From assembly GCA_049517655.1 (NCBI GenBank), contig JBEKRQ010000003.1:62001-126000 (forward strand): DNA of 64,000 bases. Direction: 5' to 3'. The notes below the pieces were generated by a model. That model searched no databases. It was not told the DNA's origin and was given only the letters and a program-made list of their open reading frames with translations. This document shows positions 35,456 to 43,779 of this stretch, piece by piece. Positions within the stretch are counted from its first letter, which is position 1. Each line of letters begins with the position of its first letter. A program made the translations under genes and the position numbers. Source of the DNA: UBA11358 sp049517655 (GTDB taxonomy: Bacteria; Verrucomicrobiota; Verrucomicrobiia; Limisphaerales; UBA11358).

Positions 35456-37423
35456 TCAAGAATCGGTGTTCTCCACTTCCTGGCCATTCTCGACGTTCAC
35501 GATTTTGAACTGCTCGGCGTGCATTGCCGGATCGGCGCGGAACGACAGTTTGCCGAAGTAGCGTTTTTCCATCTCGATAAGGTGTTTTTCGTCCTCGGTG
35601 CGAAGGCGTTCCAGCACGGTCGGATGCACGACAATGCGCAGTTGAAAGTCCGATTCATCGCGCGTGCGCTTTTTAAGGATTTCCTGAAGCTTGCGCTGAA
35701 TTTCCACGCTCATCGTCAGGACGCTTTTCACCTTGCCGCGGCCTTTGCAATACGGACAGTCGTCATAAACCGCCGCGTGCACGCTCTCGGTGTGGCGCTG
35801 GCGCGTCATTTCCATGAGGCCGAGTTGCGAAATCGGCAGGATATGCGTCTTGGCCTTGTCGCGACGCAGCCCTTCCTTCATGCGCTGATAAACCTGCTGT
35901 TGGTCGCGGCGGGATTTCATGTCAATGAAGTCGAGCACGATCAGCCCGCCCATGTTGCGGAGGCGAAGCTGGCGGCAGATTTCCTCGGCGGCCTCGAGGT
36001 TCACCTTCCGAATCGTGGCTTCCTGATCGCGATTGCCCTTGTGCCGGCCGGTGTTCACGTCAATCGCCACCAGCGCCTCGGTCTCGTCAACAACAATGTA
36101 GCCGCCGCTCTTCAAATGCGCCTGACGCGAGAACGTGTTCGCCAGTTGCTTGGAGATGTTGAATCGATCAAAAACCGGCTGCGCGTCGGCGTATAGTTTC
36201 ACCTTGTTCGCCGAACGCCTGGAGATTTTTGAAATCATGTCGCGCATCCGGTCGCAAGCCTTTTGATTGTCCACAACGATGCGTTCGACGTCTTCGGTGA
36301 GAAAATCACGCACGGTGCGCTCAATCAAATCCGGCTCCTGAAAGATGCATGTTGCCATCGGCTGTGATTTCATGCGTTCCTGCACGCCGCGCCATTCTTC
36401 GAGCAGCAACGCGAGGTCGCGCACGAAGTAGCGCTTTTGCTGGCCTTCGCCGGCAGTGCGCATGATGACGCCCATGCCGTCCGGGATGGACAATTCGCGC
36501 AGGATTTTTTTGAGCCGTTTGCGTTCCTCCTGATTTTCGATTTTTCGTGAGATGCCGGATTGATCCGAATTCGGCAATAGCACAAGGTAACGTCCCGGCA
36601 AAACGAGGTTCGTTGTGATGCGCGGGCCTTTCGTGCCAATCGGGCCTTTGGTGACTTGCACAAAGATTTCACTGCCGGGCGGATACAAACGCGGGATGTC
36701 CCTTTGCGTGATTTTGGGCCTGTCGCGTTTGCGACCTTCGCGTTCGACAATTTCCACGCCGCTGTCGAATTGGTTGGGCACAATGTCCCAGTAATGCAGA
36801 AACGCATTTTTCTCGAAGCCGATGTCCACGAACGCGGCCTTGAGGCCATCTTCAAGATTGCGAACTCTTCCTTTGAAAATGCTGCCGACGAGGCGTTCCT
36901 CGGTCGTGCGCTCGATGTTGAATTCCTCGAGCTTGCCGTCTTCGATCACGGCCACACGCGTTTCGAGCGTCTCGGCGTTGATGACAACTTCCTTGTGAAT
37001 CTTTTGCTCCGGACGGATGAGCTGCTGGACTTTTTTTACAAGATTCGTCGCGGCCAATTTGATGGTGTCCATGACCCCTTTGGGCTGTTCCGGCAATGCC
37101 ACCGGTTCGAAAGGTTTTTCCTCCTCAATGTGCGCGGGGGTATCGGGATGCGGCTCGCGAAAATCCTTTTTGCCTGCGTCCTCCTTCTGTTCGACATTTT
37201 CCGGCACTCCGGACGGGGGCAAACCCGCAGCCAGATTTTCGGCGCGTTCAATTTCGTGCGCGTGGCGTTTTTCAAACACGTGCTCCACGCCACCCTGTTC
37301 GCTCACCACATCGGCACGCGCCTGAATGGCTTCACGGTCGGACTTTTGTGTTACTTGGCCGAGACCACCTTTGGGGCGGAAATGCATTCCACGCCGGCGC
37401 CGCGAAAAATTTTTATTACTCAT
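35456..37423 (-). CDS. rng: Ribonuclease E/G family endoribonuclease
   Basis: The 655-residue protein has an acidic, low-complexity N-terminal 130 residues, then an S1-like domain (VGSIFKGRVRNLEDGLKAAFVDIG), the catalytic DNase-I-like region with VAIDVNTG and LIVLDFIDM metal-binding Asp residues, and the zinc-link CPYCKGRG. It processes mRNA and rRNA 5' ends. It starts 3 bp after the rodA stop and is the last gene of the shape operon; association of rng with mre genes is also known in proteobacteria. The N-terminal extension is unusual for RNase G. Confidence 0.95.
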   Translation of the reverse strand: MSNKNFSRRRRGMHFRPKGGLGQVTQKSDREAIQARADVVSEQGGVEHVFEKRHAHEIERAENLAAGLPPSGVPENVEQKEDAGKKDFREPHPDTPAHIEEEKPFEPVALPEQPKGVMDTIKLAATNLVKKVQQLIRPEQKIHKEVVINAETLETRVAVIEDGKLEEFNIERTTEERLVGSIFKGRVRNLEDGLKAAFVDIGFEKNAFLHYWDIVPNQFDSGVEIVEREGRKRDRPKITQRDIPRLYPPGSEIFVQVTKGPIGTKGPRITTNLVLPGRYLVLLPNSDQSGISRKIENQEERKRLKKILRELSIPDGMGVIMRTAGEGQQKRYFVRDLALLLEEWRGVQERMKSQPMATCIFQEPDLIERTVRDFLTEDVERIVVDNQKACDRMRDMISKISRRSANKVKLYADAQPVFDRFNISKQLANTFSRQAHLKSGGYIVVDETEALVAIDVNTGRHKGNRDQEATIRKVNLEAAEEICRQLRLRNMGGLIVLDFIDMKSRRDQQQVYQRMKEGLRRDKAKTHILPISQLGLMEMTRQRHTESVHAAVYDDCPYCKGRGKVKSVLTMSVEIQRKLQEILKKRTRDESDFQLRIVVHPTVLERLRTEDEKHLIEMEKRYFGKLSFRADPAMHAEQFKIVNVENGQEVENTDS

Positions 37424-37425
37424 AT

Positions 37426-38646
37426 TCAGTATCCCCTTCGATGAATGTAAACGTTTTGCATCAGGCCCACGGCGATCAACGAGCAGAGCACTGAAGATCC
37501 GCCGTAACTTAACAGCGGCAGTGGCACGCCCGTCACGGGCATGATGCGAATGTTCATGCCGATATTGATGAACACGTGGCTGAAGAAGAGCGTCACGATA
37601 CCCATCACCACGAGTTTGCCCAGGCGATCACGCGCCTGGCCGGCGATTCTCAATCCGGTGAAAAGAACCACCGCATACAGCGTGAGTACAATCACGCTGC
37701 CGACAAATCCTTCCTCCTCGGCAATCACGGAGAAAATAAAATCGTTGTGCGCCACGGCCCGCGGCAAATAACCCAGGGCATTCTGCATGCCCTGCCGCCA
37801 GCCTTTGCCTGTCAGCCCGCCTGAGCCAACGGAGATCAACGCCTGCCGAACGTTGTATTCGTCATCCAGTTGCTGTTGGCGGAGGCGTTGCAACTCCACC
37901 GGTGTGGCGTTCGGCGGAGCGAAATCCGTGTAATCCCGTCCAAAATAAACCAGCAACCGGCCGCGCTGATAGGGTTCCATTGTAATCTGCCACCAGCCTG
38001 GCGGCACGAACAGCACATCCACCAAAAACAGTGCGGCAAGCAACCCCATCCCGCCGATAAGGCGCAGCAGATATTTTTTGGGCGTGCCGGCGACAAACAT
38101 CAACACCAGGCCGGTTGGCAGTAATACGAGCGCCGAACCCAAATCCGGTTCCTTCAAAGTCAGCACAAACGGCAACAACAAAAGCCCGATGCTTTTCCAG
38201 AAGTTCAGCGGTTGCCTCAATTCATCCGCCGGGCGGCTGAGAAAATGTGCCGCCGCCAGAATGAACGCGAGTTTTGCAAATTCCGACGGTTGGAATTGAA
38301 ATGGCCCGAGGTTGATCCATCGCTGCGCCCCGAAACGCATTGAGCCAATGTGCGGCACCAGCACGGCGATCAAAAAGAAAATGGCCGCCCAATAAGCCAC
38401 GAACGACCACCGCGCCAGCGTGTGGTATTCCACCAGGCAAATCGCGGCACCCGCGCCAATGCCGAGCGCATACCAGATGATTTGCCGCACCCAGCTTTGG
38501 TCATACCATGGCAGGGCCGCCGCCGATGCGTTGGCCATCGTGGCGCTATAAACAAACATCGTGCCGATAAACATCAGTCCGGCCAGTGCCACCAGTTGCG
38601 GCCGGTCAAGTTTTCCGTGACGTTCGTTGATGGATGGGTCGACCAT
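37426..38646 (-). CDS. rodA: Rod-shape SEDS glycosyltransferase RodA
   Basis: RodA polymerises peptidoglycan glycan strands in the elongasome. The 406-residue protein has about 10 helices, the FQFQPSEFAKLAFILAAAHFL motif, PDLGSALVLLPTG, and the late RIMPVTGVPLPLLSYGGSS motif of SEDS proteins. ATG 38646 follows the mrdA stop by 1 bp; an 18-residue upstream extension lies inside mrdA and is rejected. Confidence 0.95.
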   Translation of the reverse strand: MVDPSINERHGKLDRPQLVALAGLMFIGTMFVYSATMANASAAALPWYDQSWVRQIIWYALGIGAGAAICLVEYHTLARWSFVAYWAAIFFLIAVLVPHIGSMRFGAQRWINLGPFQFQPSEFAKLAFILAAAHFLSRPADELRQPLNFWKSIGLLLLPFVLTLKEPDLGSALVLLPTGLVLMFVAGTPKKYLLRLIGGMGLLAALFLVDVLFVPPGWWQITMEPYQRGRLLVYFGRDYTDFAPPNATPVELQRLRQQQLDDEYNVRQALISVGSGGLTGKGWRQGMQNALGYLPRAVAHNDFIFSVIAEEEGFVGSVIVLTLYAVVLFTGLRIAGQARDRLGKLVVMGIVTLFFSHVFINIGMNIRIMPVTGVPLPLLSYGGSSVLCSLIAVGLMQNVYIHRRGY

Positions 38647-38647
38647 T

Positions 38648-40675
38648 TTAGTCTGCCTGTTTGCCGCGTTGCAGCACGGCGAAAGCAGGCGTTTTTTCAC
38701 TTTTCAAAATTGCTTCGTAAACGTCGTGCGCAATTGGCGTGCACATGGCGCTGGAACCGCCGTGTTCGACCATGACCACGACGGCGTAGCGCGGGTTTTC
38801 ATACGGCGCGAACGATGCAAACCAGACTGTGTGGTCCACCACACGGTTTTGTTCGTCCATGATCTGCGCGGTGCCGGTCTTGCCGCAAATGCGCAAACCG
38901 GGCACCACGGCTGCGCGCCCGGTGCCCTCCGGGTCCTCCGTTTCCGCAAGCATCGCGTCGTGAAGAATTTTTAAATTGCGCACATGCACGCCCAATTCGC
39001 CGCGCACAATACCCGAAGGGAAAACCTCCGGCGCTTCGCCGGACACGGGATCCTGCGGTTCGATGCGCTCAACGAGCCGCGGCCGGAGCACTTTGCCGCC
39101 GTTGGCTATGGCAGAAACCGCGACGGCCATTTGCATCGGCGTAACGGCAATGTCGCCCTGCCCGATGCAAAGGTTGGCTGTATCGCCGTCACGCCAGTCG
39201 GAATGCACACGGGCAAGCGTCGGGAAGATGCCTTTTGTTTCCTGCCGTGTTGGCAAACCCGTGAGTTCGCCCAAATAAAATTTTTCCCCCATCCGGATGA
39301 TGTTTTCAACACCCGCTCGCAGGCCTTCGGTGATGAAATAGGTGTTGCAGGAACGGATGATGGCACGGCGAAAATCGTATTCACCCGGGGGGGCGAGGTC
39401 CCGGATTTGTCGCCGCCCGACTAGGGTGTACCCGTGGTTCGGATTTTCGGGCGACGGCGGATTATAGATTGTTGCGTTGGGATCGAGTCCGTTTTCCAGA
39501 CACGCCAGTGCGATGACCATTTTGAAAATGGATCCGGGCGCATAATTTTCCTGCGTTGCCCGATTGATTTGCGGGCGCAATTTCAGATCGTCCAAATGCG
39601 CCAGCTCATTTGGAGGGAAACCTTCGGCAAAATAGTTCGGGTTGATCATCGGCGACGAAACCATGGCCAGCACATCACCAGTGTGCACGTCCATGACCAC
39701 CACCGCGGCTCGTGCGTCCGTGCCAACGTGACGTGCAAGCGAGCGTTCAGCCGTTTCTTCAATGTCGACGTCCAACGTGAGCACGACATTGTGTCCCGGT
39801 TCCGGCGCACTCCACACATTTTCCGTCTGGCGATAACCGAGATTGTTCACAAGCACCGCCTCCGCGCCTGCCCGCCCGCGCAACTCCGCATCGAAGCCGG
39901 CTTCGACGCCGACGGCGCCGCGATAATCCGGCAAACGGTAGGAAAAAAATGCATCCTCGCCTTGGGCCGAACTGTCGTCGCGCTGGAGATAGCCCAACAC
40001 ATGACCGGCGGTTGTGCCGAACGGGTAAGTGCGCACGGGCTGCATCTCCAAATCCACGCCGAGTCCGCCGGAGTATTTCTCCTCAAACCTCGCGATTTGC
40101 GCCGTGTCGAGATTTCTGAGCACAGGATAGGGCAAGGCCCGCTGAACTTCATAATGACGGCTGAATTTCGCCTGATCGAGGGTCAGCGATTGGCCGAGCC
40201 GTTCTCCGACTTGCATGACGATGCCGCTGGCCACGCCGAAACGGGCCTGCTCGCGGAGTTGTGCGCGCTCAGTCTTTGTGAGTGCGAATTGTTTTCGCTC
40301 GGCCTTCGTCAATGGGCGTCCAAGTTTTTTCTTCTGCGTGGCGATGAGTTGCGCGTGTTCGGCCAGCGCATTCATAAGCGCCTGATTGTCGGCCGCCTCG
40401 AATTGTTTCCGCAAATCATCAAGATAGAAGCTGAGGTTGTAACGCGGACGATTTTCAGCCAGCACGCGGCCATTACGGTCGAGAATTTTCCCGCGCATGG
40501 CTGGAACGCGCACCGTGCGGTAGGACTGTGTTTGCAAATGGCTTTCATATTCGCGCGCGGAAACAATCTGCACCCACCACAGGCCCGTGAGCAGAATACA
40601 GAGCCCCACTGCAAGCACCACCGCCACAAGGCGGAGCTGCTGGTCATTCTTTTTTAATTCATCAAAAATGAGCAT
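38648..40675 (-). CDS. mrdA: Penicillin-binding protein 2 (elongasome transpeptidase)
   Basis: A single N-terminal helix (LRLVAVVLAVGLCILLTGLWW) is followed by the pedestal domain (MRGKILDRNGRVLAENRPRY) and a transpeptidase domain with catalytic motifs SIFK (APGSIFKMV), SCN (IRSCNTYF) and KTGT (CGKTGTAQI). It crosslinks peptidoglycan together with RodA. I use ATG 40675 (675 residues); the open frame extends 36 codons into mreD. It lies 4 bp after mreD. Confidence 0.95.
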   Translation of the reverse strand: MLIFDELKKNDQQLRLVAVVLAVGLCILLTGLWWVQIVSAREYESHLQTQSYRTVRVPAMRGKILDRNGRVLAENRPRYNLSFYLDDLRKQFEAADNQALMNALAEHAQLIATQKKKLGRPLTKAERKQFALTKTERAQLREQARFGVASGIVMQVGERLGQSLTLDQAKFSRHYEVQRALPYPVLRNLDTAQIARFEEKYSGGLGVDLEMQPVRTYPFGTTAGHVLGYLQRDDSSAQGEDAFFSYRLPDYRGAVGVEAGFDAELRGRAGAEAVLVNNLGYRQTENVWSAPEPGHNVVLTLDVDIEETAERSLARHVGTDARAAVVVMDVHTGDVLAMVSSPMINPNYFAEGFPPNELAHLDDLKLRPQINRATQENYAPGSIFKMVIALACLENGLDPNATIYNPPSPENPNHGYTLVGRRQIRDLAPPGEYDFRRAIIRSCNTYFITEGLRAGVENIIRMGEKFYLGELTGLPTRQETKGIFPTLARVHSDWRDGDTANLCIGQGDIAVTPMQMAVAVSAIANGGKVLRPRLVERIEPQDPVSGEAPEVFPSGIVRGELGVHVRNLKILHDAMLAETEDPEGTGRAAVVPGLRICGKTGTAQIMDEQNRVVDHTVWFASFAPYENPRYAVVVMVEHGGSSAMCTPIAHDVYEAILKSEKTPAFAVLQRGKQAD

Positions 40676-40679
40676 CGTT

Positions 40680-41231
40680 TTAATTGTGACCGCGACGGAT
40701 TTCACGGTCGGGGCGAAAACTCGTTTCCACTCTCGGCTGATAACCCAGCGCGCGCTGGCACCAGCCGAAAAACTCGAATACAATGGGTGTGGCGACCGCG
40801 CCGCCCGCCGTCATCACAAGCCATTGCCAAATCGAACCCCAGCCGAACAACGGCTCCTGGCCGCCGGTGAGCAGCAGCAAAATGGTCAACGCGGGCGTGA
40901 CGGCGCTGGCGATGGCGCCGAGGACGAATTGTGCGAACGGCAATTCGCGCAAAATCAATTCGCGCTGCAAATAAATCACAAACCCAACGGCGAAGAGCGG
41001 CATGACGCTGGCGCCGAGGGGATTCGCCGACAGCGCGTCAAACCACAGCCCGCCGGACACAGCGAGCAGTGAAACGGTCACAATATCCGTGTTCAATGCC
41101 GAATAAACCATCAGCGCTGGCAGCAAATCCACCTGTGCGCCGAGCCAATGGCGCAGCACGGAAAAGGCCGCTTCGCCGAATACTGCGAGAAAAGCGGCAG
41201 CCAAAATCAAAGTTGTGTTCAACGCGTTCAT
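40680..41231 (-). CDS. mreD: Rod-shape-determining membrane protein MreD
   Basis: The 183-residue protein has five to six helices (ILAAAFLAVFGEA, LPALMVYSAL, GGLWFDALSANPLGASVMPLFAVGFVIYL) matching the MreD pattern. Its ATG overlaps the mreC stop by 4 bp. It anchors MreC in the inner membrane. Confidence 0.85.
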   Translation of the reverse strand: MNALNTTLILAAAFLAVFGEAAFSVLRHWLGAQVDLLPALMVYSALNTDIVTVSLLAVSGGLWFDALSANPLGASVMPLFAVGFVIYLQRELILRELPFAQFVLGAIASAVTPALTILLLLTGGQEPLFGWGSIWQWLVMTAGGAVATPIVFEFFGWCQRALGYQPRVETSFRPDREIRRGHN

Positions 41232-42031
41232 GGGAACAACACCCAGACTTGCTCGAGCCCACCCAGTTTCGCCGACAGTTTTACACGCGCCTCGGTGTAA
41301 AGGCCGAATTCAACAGGACGCGAATCCACAATCTGGCCAATGGGAATTCCCGGCGGATAAATTCCACCCTGGCCGCTGGTCACCACGTTTTCACCGGGTT
41401 TCAAGTTTGCACCGCCGGCAAGATAGGTCAGTTCGACCAATGCATTGTCCAGCGGCCCGCTGGCGCTGACAATGCCCATGTCGTGCGCCTGGTTTTCAAC
41501 GCGCGCCGAAACACGGCAGTTCGGATCACCGAGCAAAACGACTTGGGAACGCGTGACACCGACGGACGAAACGCGCCCGACCAGGCCGTCAGGCGTCAGC
41601 ACGGGCAAATTCTCACGGAGTCCGTCGCGGCTGCCGAGGTCAATCTGGACGGTGCGCCACCAATTCGCGGGGTCTCGCAGGACGACGTTGGCAAGCTTGA
41701 GTTTCCACGGCATTTGCCGCTGCCGGTTGAGGAGCGCGCGCAACTGGTTGTTTTCACGCGCGATGGCGGCGGCTTGCAACTCTTGAACGCGAAGCTGCTG
41801 GTTTTCGCGGTGAAGGTTTTCGAGTTCCTTTAGTAATTCGCGCCGGGGCAGAACGGCAGTGGCGGCGTCGCCGGGCAGTTGTTGCGTGGCGTTGAGCAGA
41901 CCGAACAGCGGCAAAAACAAACCGCCGACAGCAAGTTTGAAGCGGGAAACCTCGCGCTGTGGCAGGCTGAAAATCAGCAATGCCACCAACGTCACCGCGC
42001 CAAGCGCGAGATAATGTTTCTTTCTAAACAT
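41228..42031 (-). CDS. mreC: Rod-shape-determining protein MreC
   Basis: One N-terminal helix (YLALGAVTLVALLIFSL), a coiled coil (RELLKELENLHRENQQLRVQEL), then the periplasmic beta-barrel domains with DGLVGRVSSVG, GDPNCRVSA and TSGQGGIYPPGIPIG. It activates PBP2 and RodA from the periplasm. It is 267 residues long and lies 69 bp downstream of mreB. Confidence 0.95.
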   Translation of the reverse strand: MFRKKHYLALGAVTLVALLIFSLPQREVSRFKLAVGGLFLPLFGLLNATQQLPGDAATAVLPRRELLKELENLHRENQQLRVQELQAAAIARENNQLRALLNRQRQMPWKLKLANVVLRDPANWWRTVQIDLGSRDGLRENLPVLTPDGLVGRVSSVGVTRSQVVLLGDPNCRVSARVENQAHDMGIVSASGPLDNALVELTYLAGGANLKPGENVVTSGQGGIYPPGIPIGQIVDSRPVEFGLYTEARVKLSAKLGGLEQVWVLFP

Positions 42032-42100
42032 CCTGCAACTGCGGCTTTTTCAGCCGTGTGCAGGTGAACGCGGCGAACCTTCGCCACGCTAGGCGGGAAA

Positions 42101-43129
42101 TCAATACTTGGCGTTTGTCGCGACGCGTTTGAGGAATTCGATTTCCTGCAAAACGCGTCCAGTGCCTTCGGCAACAGCGCTCATGGGATCATCCGCCAAG
42201 TGAACCGGCAAGCCGGTTTCCTCGGCGACAAGCCGGTCAATGCCGCGCAACAGCGAGCTGCCGCCAGCCATGACCAGGCCGCGATCCACAAGATCGGCGG
42301 CGAGTTCAGGCGGACAGCGTTCCAGCGTTAGGCGGATGGACTCCAAGATGCTCGAAAGCGGTTCCTGCAACGTTTCGCGAATTTCCTCGGAACGAATGGT
42401 CAAGGTTTTTGGCAGGCCGGAACCCAGGTCGCGGCCTTTGACATCCATGGTTAATTCCTGTTCCAACGGAAATGCCGAACCGATGCGTATTTTGATTTCT
42501 TCCGCGGTGCGTTCACCTATCATCATGTTGTAGGTGCGTTTCATGTGCGCAATAATCGCTTCGTCAAATTCGTCTCCGCCCACCCTCAGGCTGCGGCTGA
42601 AGACGATGCCGGCGAGGGAGATGATTGCGATTTCGCAAGTCCCGCCGCCGATGTCCACGATCATGTTGCCCGCCGGTTCATGCACCGGCAAACCGACGCC
42701 GATGGCACAGGCCATCGGTTGCTCGATAAGATACACTTCGCGCGCGCCGGCATGAGTGGCAGAATCTTTGACGGCCCGTTTTTCCACTTCTGTGATGCCC
42801 GAAGGCACTGCGACCACGACTCGTGGCGCAATCAATTTACGGTGATGAACCTTCTGGATGAAGTGGCGGAGCATGGCCTCGGTGATTTCGAAGTCGGCGA
42901 TGACGCCGTCTTTCATCGGGCGGATGGCCACGATGTTGCCGGGCGTGCGGCCCAGCATTCTTTTGGCTTCTTCACCGACGGCCAGCACATTGGTCGTGCC
43001 CGCCTGAATAGCCACCACAGAAGGTTCGCGCAGGACGATTCCTCGATCCCGCACATAGACAAGGGAATTAGCTGTCCCCAAGTCTATTCCAATGTCATTG
43101 GAAAACAGGCTTTTAAGTTGCGCTAACAT
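42101..43129 (-). CDS. mreB: Rod-shape-determining actin homologue MreB
   Basis: The full 342-residue actin fold is present: phosphate 1 motif GIDLGTANSLVYV, connect 1, phosphate 2 MIVDIGGGTCEIAIISL, and adenosine motif VMAGGSSLLRGID. The start ATG 43129 is 16-25 bases below a recognisable promoter. It is the first gene of mreBCD-mrdA-rodA-rng. Confidence 0.98.
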   Translation of the reverse strand: MLAQLKSLFSNDIGIDLGTANSLVYVRDRGIVLREPSVVAIQAGTTNVLAVGEEAKRMLGRTPGNIVAIRPMKDGVIADFEITEAMLRHFIQKVHHRKLIAPRVVVAVPSGITEVEKRAVKDSATHAGAREVYLIEQPMACAIGVGLPVHEPAGNMIVDIGGGTCEIAIISLAGIVFSRSLRVGGDEFDEAIIAHMKRTYNMMIGERTAEEIKIRIGSAFPLEQELTMDVKGRDLGSGLPKTLTIRSEEIRETLQEPLSSILESIRLTLERCPPELAADLVDRGLVMAGGSSLLRGIDRLVAEETGLPVHLADDPMSAVAEGTGRVLQEIEFLKRVATNAKY

Positions 43130-43151
43130 GAATATGCCCTAACGCGGGCGT

Positions 43152-43180
43152 ATTTAATCCTTTGCGCCCGAAAAGGTCAA
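43152..43180 (-). promoter_or_regulatory. Sigma-70-type promoter of the mre operon
   Basis: On the minus strand TTGACC (43175-43180) and TTAAAT (43152-43157) are separated by 17 bases, upstream of mreB. The -35 box matches consensus at five of six positions, the -10 box at four of six. Confidence 0.5.
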
Positions 43181-43192
43181 GCAGCGATTAAT

Positions 43193-43222
43193 TGGTGCCA
43201 GAGGAGGGATTTGAACCCACGA
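43193..43222 (-). pseudogene. Orphan tRNA 3' end (T-arm and acceptor with CCA)
   Basis: On the minus strand the bases read GTGGGTTCAAATCCCTC followed by CTCTGGCACCA: a T-arm (one mismatch in the stem), an acceptor 3' strand, discriminator A and CCA. No matching 5' acceptor GCCAGAG, D-arm or anticodon arm lies within the next 100 bases. It is therefore a fragment, of the kind left at the end of an element that integrated into a tRNA gene. It lies between mreB and the biosynthetic cluster. Confidence 0.55.
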
Positions 43223-43299
43223 ACCAGCCTGCCATCTTCCTCGCGTGAGCGTTGACACAACTTCCATGCTTCTGCGAGAATCACTGTTACGATATGCGG

Positions 43300-43779
43300 A
43301 TGCCGAATGGCCATTCGTACCGCCCTTCCCTCGGGTCAGCCTTGCTGGCCATCCTCCTGCTTTGCGCCGGCTGCCAGACGGCCACCAAAAGACTCTTCAC
43401 CGCCTCCGGCCCCGGCTGGCGCGTTCAGGAAGGCCAGGCCCTCTGGCGTCCCGGCCGTGATCTGCCGGAAATCGGCGGCGACCTCGTGCTGGCCGTGCAC
43501 GAGGACGGCCGTTGCCTCGTCCAGTTTGACAAAACACCGCTGTCGCTGGTTTCGGTCCAGACCACCCCCACCGAATGGCTGATCCGGTTCTCGGCGCGGC
43601 GGATGGGTTTCAGCGGGCGCGGGCCGGGGCCCACCCGCTTTGCCTGGCTGTATCTGCAAACGGCCCTAGCCGGGGAACCGCTCCCGCCGCCCCTGCGTTT
43701 TGAGTGCCAGCCGGACGGAAACTGGCGGCTGGCAAATCCGCGCACGGGTGAAACTTTGGAAGGCAAATTTTTCCCATGA
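43300..43779 (+). CDS. Small outer-membrane lipoprotein of the polyene-type cluster
   Basis: A signal peptide with the lipobox LLLCAGC gives a lipoprotein of about 135 mature residues, rich in Pro and Arg. I use ATG 43300 (43294 is also possible). It overlaps the exporter gene by 4 bp. A small lipoprotein (DUF3261 type) is a regular member of aryl-polyene clusters; this protein holds the same place, but I see no motif that proves membership. Confidence 0.7.
   Translation: MPNGHSYRPSLGSALLAILLLCAGCQTATKRLFTASGPGWRVQEGQALWRPGRDLPEIGGDLVLAVHEDGRCLVQFDKTPLSLVSVQTTPTEWLIRFSARRMGFSGRGPGPTRFAWLYLQTALAGEPLPPPLRFECQPDGNWRLANPRTGETLEGKFFP

Noticed and set aside
43193..43290. A complete tRNA or tmRNA at the left edge of the cluster
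   Set aside because: Only the T-arm, acceptor 3' strand and CCA are present; no 5' acceptor, D-arm or anticodon arm could be found nearby.
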